DNA of 64,000 nucleotides from SAR116 cluster bacterium (lineage in GTDB: Bacteria; Pseudomonadota; Alphaproteobacteria; Puniceispirillales; Puniceispirillaceae): positions 1 through 64,000 of the forward strand of contig SHBD01000007.1 of NCBI GenBank assembly GCA_004212735.1. Reading direction: 5' to 3'. A model generated the notes under the pieces. The model made no database searches. It had not been told where the DNA came from and was given only the letters and a program-made list of their open reading frames with translations. Numbering within the stretch: the first letter of the stretch is position 1; each line of letters begins with the position of its first letter. The position numbers and the translations under genes are program-made. Positions 8,509-17,149 of this stretch are shown here, one piece after another.

Positions 8509-10011
8509 CTATTTTGCCGCTTTCTTTGTAGCTTTTTTGGCGGCCTTCTTGGCAGCGGCCTTCTTGGCAGGCGCCTTCTTGGCAGGTGCATCTTTCGCCG
8601 CAGCTTTTTTGGCAGTCGCCTTTTTGGCAGCTTTTTTGGCTGTTTTCTTCGCCGGTGCCGCAGTCTCTTCCGGCGCTGCATAGAGCGTCTCAACGTCAGT
8701 CTTGACCTCAGTCACATTGGCCATCTCCATGATAAAATCGATTGTCTTATCTTCGAAGATTGGGCCGGCAAGTTGCTGCATAGCCTCCGGATTCTTCTGA
8801 AAATATTCAAACACCATCTGTTCTTGACCGGGATAGCGACGGGCCTCCTCCAACACCGCGTTGCGTGTGTCTTCCTCGCTCACGTCAATGTTATTGTTCC
8901 GACCGATCTCCGTCAGCAGCAACCCAAGACGAACACGACGTTCAGCAACTTCACGGGCCTCCTGCCTGGCAGCATCGTCCATCCCCTCATCGGCGGCGGG
9001 GTGAACGTGATCTGGATCGTCATGATCATGATCATGCTGATCCTGCGCGGCAGGGTTCATCGCCCGCACAACGGACTCATATTCCTGAGTAAACAGTGAT
9101 GGTGGAATGTCAAACACATCACCTTCGGCCAAAGCGTCCAGAACGTTCTTCTTCAGCGCCTGCCGCAGGGCAGTTGAATGCTGTGCGTTAATCTGTTCGC
9201 GGATCGCCTCCTTCAACCCGTCAAGGTCCGCAAAACCGAGACGAACGCCGAGCTCATCGTCAATCTTCGCTTCACCCTGCTCACTCATTTCCTGAACAGT
9301 CACCTCAAAGACAGCTGGCTTGCCAGCGAGATGTGCCGCTTGATAATCCTCGGGGAAGTTTACCGTCACGTCCAATTTGTCGCCAACTTTTGTGCCGATC
9401 AACCCATCCTCGAAGCCGGGAATGAAGCTGTTTGAGCCAAGTTCGAGCGAATGGCCCTCAGCGGCGCCGCCCTCAAAGGCCTCACCATCTATTCTGCCGA
9501 TGAAATCGATAGTCAGAATGTCACCGGATTTCGCTGCCCGCTTCTTTTCGACCGCAACGCTTGGCTTGTTGCCATCGGCGATGTTGGTCAGGGCCTCTGC
9601 CACCTCATCATCACCAGCCTCAAGGGTTGGCCGCTCAATGGACAGCTTGCCAAGATCCGGCATGGATATTTCCGGCATCACCTCACAGGTCAGCGACGCT
9701 TCAAGGTCCTTGCCGTCCTCATAGCTTTTGATATCGACATTTGGCTGGCTTGCCAGACGCAAATCATTGCCCTCAATCGCCTGTTTGGCACCTTCATCAA
9801 GCGCCGCCTTGATGGCATCGCCCTGAGCCTGCGGACCAAAGCGGGATTTGACCACGGACATCGGCACCTTGCCGGGACGAAAGCCCGGCATATTCACGGT
9901 CTTGGCAAGCTCGGCCAATTTTTCCAAGACTTGCGTCTCGATCTCAGCTGCAGTGATCACAATTGAGTATTCGCGAACAAGCCCTTCGGCTTTGGTCTCT
10001 GAAACATTCAT
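8509..10011 (-). CDS. tig: Trigger factor with histone-H1-like Lys/Ala tail
   Basis: A ribosome-bound chaperone and peptidyl-prolyl isomerase of 500 residues; family members are usually about 430-450. The ribosome-docking signature GFRPGKVP is at 43-50. The FKBP domain is at about 157-242 (GDILTIDFIGRIDGEAFEGG..), and the chaperone domain follows. Two additions stand out: a His/Asp-rich stretch at about 325-337 (HDHDHDDPDHVH) and a final tail of more than 50 residues made of KKA/AKK repeats. The start is ATG 10011 (MNVSETKAEG); an upstream in-frame ATG at 10077 lacks family similarity. The tail is in frame and continuous with the core. Confidence 0.95.
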   Translation of the reverse strand: MNVSETKAEGLVREYSIVITAAEIETQVLEKLAELAKTVNMPGFRPGKVPMSVVKSRFGPQAQGDAIKAALDEGAKQAIEGNDLRLASQPNVDIKSYEDGKDLEASLTCEVMPEISMPDLGKLSIERPTLEAGDDEVAEALTNIADGNKPSVAVEKKRAAKSGDILTIDFIGRIDGEAFEGGAAEGHSLELGSNSFIPGFEDGLIGTKVGDKLDVTVNFPEDYQAAHLAGKPAVFEVTVQEMSEQGEAKIDDELGVRLGFADLDGLKEAIREQINAQHSTALRQALKKNVLDALAEGDVFDIPPSLFTQEYESVVRAMNPAAQDQHDHDHDDPDHVHPAADEGMDDAARQEAREVAERRVRLGLLLTEIGRNNNIDVSEEDTRNAVLEEARRYPGQEQMVFEYFQKNPEAMQQLAGPIFEDKTIDFIMEMANVTEVKTDVETLYAAPEETAAPAKKTAKKAAKKATAKKAAAKDAPAKKAPAKKAAAKKAAKKATKKAAK

Positions 10012-10143
10012 CGAACCCAAAATTCCTTCTTTTTCCGGGGCATTGCTGGCCTGTTTGGGAAAACTGCCGACACCCACTTTGCTGCGTTCTCAATACCGGT
10101 GCTGAGAACTCCCAAATAAACACCCACATCTGTCTGTGGGTTA

Positions 10144-10228
10144 TGGTGCGGGCGGAGGGACTTGAACCCCCACGACTTTCGCCACTGGTACCTAAAACCA
10201 GCGCGTCTACCAATTCCGCCACGCCCGC
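10144..10228 (-). tRNA. tRNA-Leu(TAG)
   Basis: On the minus strand the acceptor arm GCGGGCG pairs with CGCCCGC. The anticodon loop TTTAGGT has anticodon TAG. The long class II variable arm (TGGCGAAAGTCG), T-arm GGGGGTTCAAGTCCC, discriminator A and encoded CCA are present. Length 85 bases. Confidence 0.97.
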
Positions 10229-10312
10229 ACATTCACTTTTATTACCGTGTCCATGCGGACTGCGGCGCGCCGGCCATGAGAGCCAACTGATCCTGCCATC
10301 GCAGGAGGGAAA

Positions 10313-10389
10313 TGGGGCGAGTGACCGGTTTTGAACCGGCGACCTCCAGTGCCACAAACTGGCGCTCTAACCAACTGAGCTACACCCGC
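10313..10389 (-). tRNA. tRNA-His(GTG)
   Basis: On the minus strand the acceptor arm GCGGGTG pairs with CACTCGC. The anticodon loop TTGTGGC has anticodon GTG. The discriminator is C and a G lies just 5' (10390), the pair specific to tRNA-His. T-arm GCCGGTTCAAAACCGGT and encoded CCA are present. Confidence 0.97.
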
Positions 10390-10582
10390 CACCGAGCGAT
10401 ATGGATATCAATCTGTTCCGCGTCCTGTGAAAGACGCAAGATACCCGAATTCACGGCGGGAACATAGTCGAAGCCGATTTGCCTTGCAAGCGCGTTTTCC
10501 ACGATGGTCGATTTAAACGGCGATTGCCAATTTACCGCCTCGCCTACACAGAAAATCTTGCTGATATGACCAGCAAGCCGCC

Positions 10583-11530
10583 CTAAAAAAGCGCCAGAAC
10601 GGCGTCCAGATCATCCGGGCTGTCTAAATTGACGATTGTCTTATCGCTGAGTGTACGCTTAACCAGACCAGACAGTACTTTGCCGGTGCCAATCTCGACA
10701 AAAACACTTACACCTGCCGCATCAAGCGCCATCAGCGACTCGCGCCACCGCACCCGCCCAGTGATTTGGGTGATCAAATTGGCCTTCAGCGCGTCAGCTT
10801 TCTGCTCGCCTGCTGCCGTGACATTACAGATCACTGGCTGAGCGGCGTCAGCGAAGGAGACATCTGATAATGCAGCAGCCATCACCTTAGCAGCTGGTGC
10901 CATAAGGTCACAATGGAACGGAGCGCTAACTGGCAATTTGATGACTCTGCGCACCCCCTTGCCACGGGCACTTTCCATGGCCCTGTCGACCGCGACCGCA
11001 CTGCCGCTGATGACGATCTGTCCGGGCGCATTGTCATTGGCGAGTTGGACCACACCAACATCGCCTGCCTCAGTCACAATCTCGGTGATCAGGGCTTCGT
11101 CTGCACCCAGAATTGCCGCCATTGCCCCCTCACCCACAGCAACGGCATTCTGCATGGCGTCACCGCGCAGCCTGAGCAACCGGGCGCCATCGGCGATTGA
11201 TATGCTGCCAGCTGCCGCAAGCGCCGCATATTCGCCCAGCGAATGGCCAGCGGTGAAATCAGCCAGCGTAGCAACCGGCCGTCCGGTCTTAGCTGTCAGC
11301 ACAGCAAGCGCTGCCATCGAGGTTGCGAACAGCGCCGGCTGCGCGTTCCGGGTCAGACGGATGGCATCATCCGGACCATCGCGCATGATGGCAAAAAGAT
11401 CTTCGCCAAGCGCCTCATTAACCTCATCAAAAACGTGCCGCGCCTCACCGTGGGCTGCGGCCATCACGCTGCCCATACCAACGGCCTGCGATCCCTGGCC
11501 GGGGAATTGAAAGACAACCTTTTTGCTCAC
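10583..11530 (-). CDS. fabD: Malonyl-CoA:ACP transacylase FabD
   Basis: A 315-residue enzyme that loads malonyl groups from CoA onto acyl carrier protein for fatty acid synthesis. It begins SKKVVFQFPGQGSQAVGMG. The active-site serine is in AGHSLGEYAAL, and the arginine and histidine motifs are seen in the central region (..SAPFHCDLM). The open frame extends to 11605, but the natural start is GTG at 11530, preceded by GGAG eight bases upstream. The rest of the usual fab cluster is not adjacent downstream, where only tRNAs follow. Confidence 0.95.
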   Translation of the reverse strand: MSKKVVFQFPGQGSQAVGMGSVMAAAHGEARHVFDEVNEALGEDLFAIMRDGPDDAIRLTRNAQPALFATSMAALAVLTAKTGRPVATLADFTAGHSLGEYAALAAAGSISIADGARLLRLRGDAMQNAVAVGEGAMAAILGADEALITEIVTEAGDVGVVQLANDNAPGQIVISGSAVAVDRAMESARGKGVRRVIKLPVSAPFHCDLMAPAAKVMAAALSDVSFADAAQPVICNVTAAGEQKADALKANLITQITGRVRWRESLMALDAAGVSVFVEIGTGKVLSGLVKRTLSDKTIVNLDSPDDLDAVLALF

Positions 11531-11883
11531 GCCGTAATCTCCATCTGCTCTGTGGCCAGCAGTTGGCGCAGATTTGCCGCGCACACAAACAGGCCTCGAT
11601 GTCATAAGTTTTGTGTCATTTATGTGTCAGTTGTCAGTGCTATTCCATATCTGGCTGCCAAGATCAAGCGATGAGGACATCCACTGTACGGCAGGGGGAT
11701 GCGGCTTTTGTCCCAGCAAATGCTTGCATGGCCGTGTCGTTCGTGTATGGTTCGCGCAGCGTTGGATGGGATCTGACCGCTTTTTCCGTCCCCCGCTGTT
11801 GAAATCATTGTAGTAATCCTTGCCGGGAAACCGGTTGGTCGGATGCCGATAGGGCCCCGACAATGAGCCAGAAGGAGAAGTTC
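11531..11883. other. Divergent intergenic region fabD / rpsF
   Basis: About 350 bases separate the divergent fabD and rpsF genes and must hold both promoters. I see no convincing coding frame, tRNA or repeat here. Short in-frame stretches on both strands have no ribosome site or family resemblance. Confidence 0.6.
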
Positions 11884-12324
11884 ATGCGCTTGTATGAAAG
11901 CGTGTTTATTGCACGTCAGGATATTTCTGCCACCCAGGTTGAGACTATGGCAGACGAGTTTGCCGGGATCATCACATCCACCGGCGGATCAATTCAAAAA
12001 CGCGAGTATTGGGGACTGCGGTCTCTTGCCTACCGGATCAAAAAGAACCGGAAGGGGCATTATATCATGTTCAACATGGAAACAGACTCTGAAACGCTGA
12101 AAGAATATGAGCGGGTCATGGGACTGAACGAAGATGTGCTGCGTTTCCTGAACATCCGTATTGAGGAAGTTGAGGAAGGCCCATCAATCATCATGCAGAA
12201 CAAGAATGAGCGCCCGTCACGCGGTCCACGCGAAGGTGGCCGTGATGATGATCGCGCAGACGCCAGCAAGGAAGCCACCGCACCAAAGAGTGACGATGGC
12301 GCCACCGAAAGCAGTGAGGGGTAA
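11884..12324 (+). CDS. rpsF: 30S ribosomal protein S6
   Basis: A 146-residue small-subunit protein that forms a heterodimer with S18 on 16S rRNA. It begins MRLYESVFIARQDIS and contains the conserved YWGLR.LAYRIKKNRKGHYI segment and the ERVMGLNEDVLRFLNIRI segment. The open frame includes seven further codons upstream, but these contain the ribosome site AGAAGGAG, placed properly for ATG 11884. The C-terminus after about residue 105 is a charged extension (RPSRGPREGGRDDDR..), longer than in enteric S6. rpsR begins three bases after the stop. Confidence 0.96.
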   Translation: MRLYESVFIARQDISATQVETMADEFAGIITSTGGSIQKREYWGLRSLAYRIKKNRKGHYIMFNMETDSETLKEYERVMGLNEDVLRFLNIRIEEVEEGPSIIMQNKNERPSRGPREGGRDDDRADASKEATAPKSDDGATESSEG

Positions 12325-12327
12325 GTC

Positions 12328-12582
12328 ATGACACAACTCGAAATCAAACGCGAAGCTGTCCGCAAACCATTCAGCCGCCGCCGCAAATCCTGTCCGTTCT
12401 CCGGCCCGAATGCGCCGACGATCGACTATAAGGACACAAAGCTGCTGTCACGCTACACATCCGAGCGTGGTAAGATCGTGCCATCGCGTATTTCTGCGGT
12501 ATCGGCGAAAAAGCAGCGTGAACTGGCAACTGCCATCAAGCGGTCACGCTTTCTGGCACTGATGCCTTACGTCACATCGTAA
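12328..12582 (+). CDS. rpsR: 30S ribosomal protein S18
   Basis: An 84-residue rRNA-binding protein and partner of S6. It shows the family motifs ([26 protein letters not shown] and [27 protein letters not shown]). Length is normal. It is translated closely after rpsF and before rplI, the conserved rpsF-rpsR-rplI order. Confidence 0.97.
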   Translation: MTQLEIKREAVRKPFSRRRKSCPFSGPNAPTIDYKDTKLLSRYTSERGKIVPSRISAVSAKKQRELATAIKRSRFLALMPYVTS

Positions 12583-12610
12583 GCAGCAGCCAGAAACAAG
12601 GAGACAGAAA

Positions 12611-13285
12611 ATGCAGATCATTTTGCTTGAACGTGTCGAAAAGCTGGGCCAGATGGGCGACCTCGTCAATGTAAAGCCGGGTTATGCACGCAATTATCTT
12701 TTGCCTCAGGGCAAAGCGCTTCGGGCCAACAAAGCCAATCTGGAGCGGTTTGATTCAGAAAAGGCTCAGCGCGAGGCAGACAATCTCAGCCGTCGTGGTG
12801 AGGCCGAAGCCGAAGCCGGCAAGATGTCAGGCCTTGCTGTCAGCATGGTACGGGCCGCATCGGAAATGGGTCAGCTGTTCGGGTCTGTCACGTCGCGTGA
12901 CATTTCCGAGGGCGTCACCGAGGCAGGTTTCACCATCCAGCGTGGTCAGGTGATCATGGACAAGTCGATCAAGACGCTTGGCCTCCACGACATCCGTGTC
13001 AGCCTACACCCGGAAGTGTCGGTTACCGTTGTTGTCAATGTGGCACGCTCACTTGATGAGGCTGAAACACAGCTGAAAACCGGCGTTGCCGTTACTGGCG
13101 GTGTTCAGGACATCGATGATGAGCCCGATGCCATCGCCGAAGCCGTTGCCGTGGTTGAGGAAGTTGAAGCCGCAGAAGCTGTGGCAGTGTCTGAAGATGA
13201 CGCAGCCGACTCCACAGATGCGGATGATGCTGGTGACGCCGGTGATGCGCCAACCGCAGATGATGCAGGCGAAGAGACCGCCTGA
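12611..13285 (+). CDS. rplI: 50S ribosomal protein L9 with long acidic tail
   Basis: A 224-residue large-subunit protein that helps keep reading frame. The N-terminal domain has [32 protein letters not shown], the classical signature, followed by the connecting helix and C-terminal rRNA-binding domain ([11 protein letters not shown]...[13 protein letters not shown]). The family is usually about 150-195 residues. The last roughly 60 residues here are almost only Ala, Val, Asp and Glu, a strongly acidic low-complexity extension. A good AAGGAG lies upstream. A terminator follows. Confidence 0.96.
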   Translation: MQIILLERVEKLGQMGDLVNVKPGYARNYLLPQGKALRANKANLERFDSEKAQREADNLSRRGEAEAEAGKMSGLAVSMVRAASEMGQLFGSVTSRDISEGVTEAGFTIQRGQVIMDKSIKTLGLHDIRVSLHPEVSVTVVVNVARSLDEAETQLKTGVAVTGGVQDIDDEPDAIAEAVAVVEEVEAAEAVAVSEDDAADSTDADDAGDAGDAPTADDAGEETA

Positions 13286-13325
13286 GCGTCATCTAGCAGC
13301 AATCCTACACCAATCGATTAAACGA

Positions 13326-13354
13326 CAGCCGGGTCAACATCCGGCTGTTTTTTT
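13326..13354 (+). terminator. Intrinsic terminator after rplI
   Basis: The stem CAGCCGG/CCGGCTG with an 8-base loop is followed by seven T. It lies 40 bases past the rplI stop and ends the S6-S18-L9 operon before dnaB. Confidence 0.9.
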
Positions 13355-13429
13355 GCAAAAATCAACTTATCCCCATTATCATCGACCTTAACATGGGGTG
13401 GATTTCCATTTCATTGCTACGGTGCTGGC

Positions 13430-14926
13430 ATGGCTGAGGAACAAAGCAACATCGAGACCTTCCCGAGCGCTGGCGGCGGACAGCAAAGCCGCCGTGTGCC
13501 GCATAATTTGCCAGCCGAGCAGAATTTGCTTGGCGCGATCCTGCTGGATAACAGCACTATTGAGCGCATTGATGACCGGCTGCGGGCGGAACATTTCTAT
13601 GATCCGCTGCATGGCCGGATCTTCAGCATCATGTCACGCCTCATTGAGCGCGGGCAGTTGGCCAATCCGGTAACGCTGAAATCCTTTTTCTCGGCTGAGG
13701 ATGATTTTACCGACACCAATGCCGAAGAATATCTGGGTGAGCTTGCCGATGGTGTGATCAGCATCGCACAGGCGCCTGATTACGCCACCACAATCCATGA
13801 GGCGCATATCCGCCGGGAGTTGATCTCTGTCGGCGATACCGTCATTCACGATGCCAGCCATCCCGATGTTGACGTACCGGCCAGCACGCAGATCGAGGCA
13901 GCCGAGGCGGCCCTGTTCAGGCTTGCCGAGACCGATCAGTCAGGATCGGGCCTGCGTGGTTTTGACAGCATCATGGCCGCCTCGATAAACCAAGCTGACA
14001 TTGCCCGCAAAAGTGATGGCCATTTGTCCGGAACCAGCACCGGTCTTACCGATCTGAATAATCTGCTTGGCGGCCTGCACCGCTCGGATCTCATCATCCT
14101 TGCCGGCCGGCCGGCTATGGGCAAGACGGCGCTGGCGACCAACATGGCCTTTCATACCGCTACCACGACCCGCACTGGTGAGATGGCTGCACCCGTTGCC
14201 TTTTTCTCGCTGGAAATGGCGGCAGAACAGCTTGGAACACGTATCCTGAGTGAGCGCGCACAGATTGATTCGGAACAAATCAGACGCGGCAAGCTGGATG
14301 GTGAGGAGTTTGACCGGCTGATCACCGCAAGCAATGGCATTTCGGCAGCGCCTTTTTTCATTGATGACACGCCCTCGCTGTCTGTCTCGCAGCTTGCCAG
14401 CCGCGCCCGACGGATGAAGCGGACAACCGGCCTTGGCCTGATTGTGGTAGATTATCTGCAACTGCTGACCCCGCAGCTTGGTGTGCGAGCAGAAAACCGG
14501 GTTCAGGAAATCTCCAACATCAGCCGTACATTGAAAGCCATCGCGAAGGAATTGGACGTGCCGGTCCTGGCACTCTCGCAGCTTTCCCGTGCGGTTGAAC
14601 AGCGTGAGGACAAGCGGCCAAATCTGGCTGATTTACGTGAATCAGGATCGATTGAGCAGGATGCCGATGTCGTGATGTTTGTCTATCGCGGGGAGTATTA
14701 TCTGAGCAAGCGCGAACCAGAGCAGGATCTGCGCGACACCATGGAAGATTACAATTCGAAACATGAGGCCTGGATCCAGAAAATGCAGACCGCTGAGAAC
14801 AAGGCCGAGGTTATTGTCGGCAAACAGCGGCACGGGCCAACAGGATCGGTGAATGTGCATTTTGAAAAGCGGTTCACCCATTTCAGTGATCTGAAGGAAA
14901 GCACGCATCTGCCAGAGGGGTTCTAA
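13430..14926 (+). CDS. dnaB: Replicative DNA helicase DnaB
   Basis: A 498-residue hexameric helicase that unwinds DNA at the replication fork. The N-terminal domain starts at the typical RVPHNLPAEQNLLGAILLDN. The RecA-like C-terminal domain has Walker A GRPAMGKTALATNMAF (near residue 226), the LGLIVVDYLQLL Walker B motif and the ALSQLSRAVEQREDKRPNLADLRESGSIEQDADVV region. No intein or insertion is seen. It is located between the ribosomal operon and alr, as in many alphaproteobacteria. Confidence 0.97.
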   Translation: MAEEQSNIETFPSAGGGQQSRRVPHNLPAEQNLLGAILLDNSTIERIDDRLRAEHFYDPLHGRIFSIMSRLIERGQLANPVTLKSFFSAEDDFTDTNAEEYLGELADGVISIAQAPDYATTIHEAHIRRELISVGDTVIHDASHPDVDVPASTQIEAAEAALFRLAETDQSGSGLRGFDSIMAASINQADIARKSDGHLSGTSTGLTDLNNLLGGLHRSDLIILAGRPAMGKTALATNMAFHTATTTRTGEMAAPVAFFSLEMAAEQLGTRILSERAQIDSEQIRRGKLDGEEFDRLITASNGISAAPFFIDDTPSLSVSQLASRARRMKRTTGLGLIVVDYLQLLTPQLGVRAENRVQEISNISRTLKAIAKELDVPVLALSQLSRAVEQREDKRPNLADLRESGSIEQDADVVMFVYRGEYYLSKREPEQDLRDTMEDYNSKHEAWIQKMQTAENKAEVIVGKQRHGPTGSVNVHFEKRFTHFSDLKESTHLPEGF

Positions 14927-14966
14927 AATCGCGGCGGCTGTTTCAGGGGCTATCAGGATAGGGTGA

Positions 14967-16133
14967 ATGGTTTTGCAGCATATGTTCGAGTCGGCTGACA
15001 GTCTGATTACCATCGATCTTGACGCCATTGCAGCCAATTGGCGCTTTCTGGATGGTCTTTCTGCCCCCGCGACAATGACCGCAGGCGTTGTCAAGGCTGA
15101 TGCCTACGGCCTTGGTGCCAACGTCGTTGCGCCCCGCCTTGCCGCTGCGGGATGCCAGCTGTTCTTTGTGATGTCACTCGATGAGGGTGTAGAGCTGCGC
15201 CAGAACCTACGCCTCGCTGGATTTGACGGCCTACCCATTTTCTGTCTCTCCGGCTGCCATGCAGGACAGGAGGACGCTTATCTTGCCCATGGGCTGTCAC
15301 CAGTGATCAATGACCTCGGCCAGGTTGCCCGGCTCGGCATGCTGGCCAAGCGCCATGATGTCGCTATTCCAGCCGCTCTGCATATCGACACCGGCATGAC
15401 ACGACTCGGCCTCACGCCGGATGAGACGGATTGGCTGATCGAACATCTGCAGGATGGGGCGAACGCGCTTGAGGGGATTGAGCTGGTCTATCTGATGAGC
15501 CATTTGAGCAGCGCCGAGACAAAAAATGCAACCAGCAATGGCCAGCAATTGGCTGCTTTTGACGCCTTGCGGCCCTTTTTTCCAAAAGCGAGGGCCAGCC
15601 TTGCCAACAGCGGCGGGGTGTTGCTTGGCCCATCCTTTCATTTCGACATGACCCGACCCGGCATTGCGCTCTATGGCGCGCACCCGGCTGGTACCGGCGT
15701 CACTGGTGTCACGGGAGAGCAGACTGCAGCGCTGCAACCCGTGGTGAGATGGGATGCCCGCATCCTGCAACTGCGTCATGCCAGCAGCGGTGAGGCTGTA
15801 GGTTATGGGGGCACCCATATCCTGACGCGCGACTCGTTGATTGCCACAATTGGCGTTGGGTATGCCGATGGTTATCCACGTTGCCTTGGCGGCATTGCCT
15901 CGGCACTGATCGACGGCCACAATGCCCCGATTATCGGCCGCATCTCAATGGACAGTATGGCCTTGGATGTCACCGACATTCCCGAGGCCACCATCCGCGC
16001 AGCCACCGCTGCCAGACTGCTTGGCCCAGATTATGACAGCAGCATGATGGCCCGTGATGCCGGAACTATCAGCTATGAAATTCTGACCGGTCTTGGCCGG
16101 CGGCCTGCCCGGCACTATCTTGACGACATCTGA
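14967..16133 (+). CDS. alr: Alanine racemase (PLP-dependent)
   Basis: A 388-residue enzyme that interconverts L- and D-alanine for peptidoglycan. The PLP lysine lies in VVKADAYGLG (about residue 44), the catalytic tyrosine region in GVGYADGYPR, and the TRPGIALYG motif is present. The start ATG 14967 follows AGGATAGG; an internal ATG at codon 6 is an alternative. The last codons and the stop lie inside the first unit of a 17-bp tandem repeat, so copy-number change there would not alter the protein except at its very end. Confidence 0.95.
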   Translation: MVLQHMFESADSLITIDLDAIAANWRFLDGLSAPATMTAGVVKADAYGLGANVVAPRLAAAGCQLFFVMSLDEGVELRQNLRLAGFDGLPIFCLSGCHAGQEDAYLAHGLSPVINDLGQVARLGMLAKRHDVAIPAALHIDTGMTRLGLTPDETDWLIEHLQDGANALEGIELVYLMSHLSSAETKNATSNGQQLAAFDALRPFFPKARASLANSGGVLLGPSFHFDMTRPGIALYGAHPAGTGVTGVTGEQTAALQPVVRWDARILQLRHASSGEAVGYGGTHILTRDSLIATIGVGYADGYPRCLGGIASALIDGHNAPIIGRISMDSMALDVTDIPEATIRAATAARLLGPDYDSSMMARDAGTISYEILTGLGRRPARHYLDDI

Positions 16134-16187
16134 GGCTTGACGACATCTGAGGCTTGACGACATCTGAGGCTTGACGACATCTGAAGC
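16120..16187. repeat. 17-bp tandem repeat, four copies, at the 3' end of alr
   Basis: The unit TTGACGACATCTGAGGC occurs four times head to tail (16120, 16137, 16154, 16171). The last copy has one change (GAAGC). The first copy contains the final alr codons and the TGA stop. The 17-bp period shifts frame, so the array is not a coding repeat. Its function is unknown; replication slippage is the simplest origin. Confidence 0.95.
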
Positions 16188-16354
16188 CCCCCACGCACTT
16201 GTCTGGTCCATTTGGCTGGTCCACTTGTCTGGCGTAATTGACTATAGCCAAAACTGGCAAATGGCGGCATAACTATAACGGACGTGGGGCCGGGCAACGC
16301 TGCTTGTTGGCAAAATGCGCCGGTGGATCTGGTACCGTCAATCAAGGGGATATA

Positions 16355-17128
16355 ATGATCGGCTTTCTGCAGAACATTGGACGGGCGGCTCTTGGCTTTC
16401 TGGCAGCGTTCGGGCGGATCACATTGTTCACGGCAAATGCCGTGAGATGGACATGCCTGCCTCCCTATTATATGCGACAATTTTTTCGGCAGGTTCTTGA
16501 TATCGGCTATTTCTCACTGCCGGTTGTTGGCCTGACAACGCTGTTTTCTGGCATGGTGCTGGCACTCCAATCCTACACAGGTTTTGCCCGTTTTTCCGCC
16601 GAGGACACTGTGGCGACGGTGGTTGTGCTGTCTGTAACACGTGAATTGGGCCCGGTCCTTGCTGGCCTGATGGTTGCTGGCAGGATTGGTGCCTCGATGG
16701 CAGCAGAGATTGGCACCATGCGGGTAACAGACCAGATTGACGCGCTGGACACGCTATCGACGCGGCCGATGCAATATCTGGTTGCGCCGCGAATCCTGGC
16801 AGGAACAATTTGCCTTCCTTTTCTGGTGCTAATCGGCGATTTGATCGGGGTGTTTGGGGGTTATATCGTCGGTGTCTACCGCCTTGGCTTCAATCCCTCG
16901 ATCTATCTATCACGGACCCTTGAATATCTTGAATTTTCCGATGTTACTTTGGGGCTGATCAAGGCCGCGGTGTTCGGCTTTCTGATCGCGCTGATGGGCT
17001 GTTACCACGGCTATAACTCTGGGCGGGGAGCCGAAGGGGTCGGCAGGGCCACCACCAATGCCGTTGTGTCATCATCGATCCTGATCCTGATCTCCAACTA
17101 TCTCGTAACAGCGCTTTTCTTCGGCTAG
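16355..17128 (+). CDS. mlaE: MlaE-type lipid ABC transporter permease
   Basis: A 258-residue inner-membrane permease of the MlaE/YrbE family, part of systems moving phospholipids between inner and outer membrane. It has about five to six hydrophobic segments. The family hallmark ELGPVLAGLMVAGRIGASMAAEIGTMRVTDQIDAL is present, and the end is typical (SSSILILISNYLVTALFF). The frame is open for 39 codons upstream, but ATG 16355 has AAGGGG at good distance and matches the family start. The ATPase gene follows after 21 bases. No MlaD, MlaC or MlaB gene is next to the pair. Confidence 0.93.
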   Translation: MIGFLQNIGRAALGFLAAFGRITLFTANAVRWTCLPPYYMRQFFRQVLDIGYFSLPVVGLTTLFSGMVLALQSYTGFARFSAEDTVATVVVLSVTRELGPVLAGLMVAGRIGASMAAEIGTMRVTDQIDALDTLSTRPMQYLVAPRILAGTICLPFLVLIGDLIGVFGGYIVGVYRLGFNPSIYLSRTLEYLEFSDVTLGLIKAAVFGFLIALMGCYHGYNSGRGAEGVGRATTNAVVSSSILILISNYLVTALFFG

Positions 17129-17149
17129 CGGCTTGGGCATTCTTTGATC

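Noticed and set aside
8491-9099. Plus-strand open frame rich in Phe/Leu/Gly opposite trigger factor
   Set aside because: It is the antisense reading of the Lys/Ala tail and core of tig, not a membrane protein.
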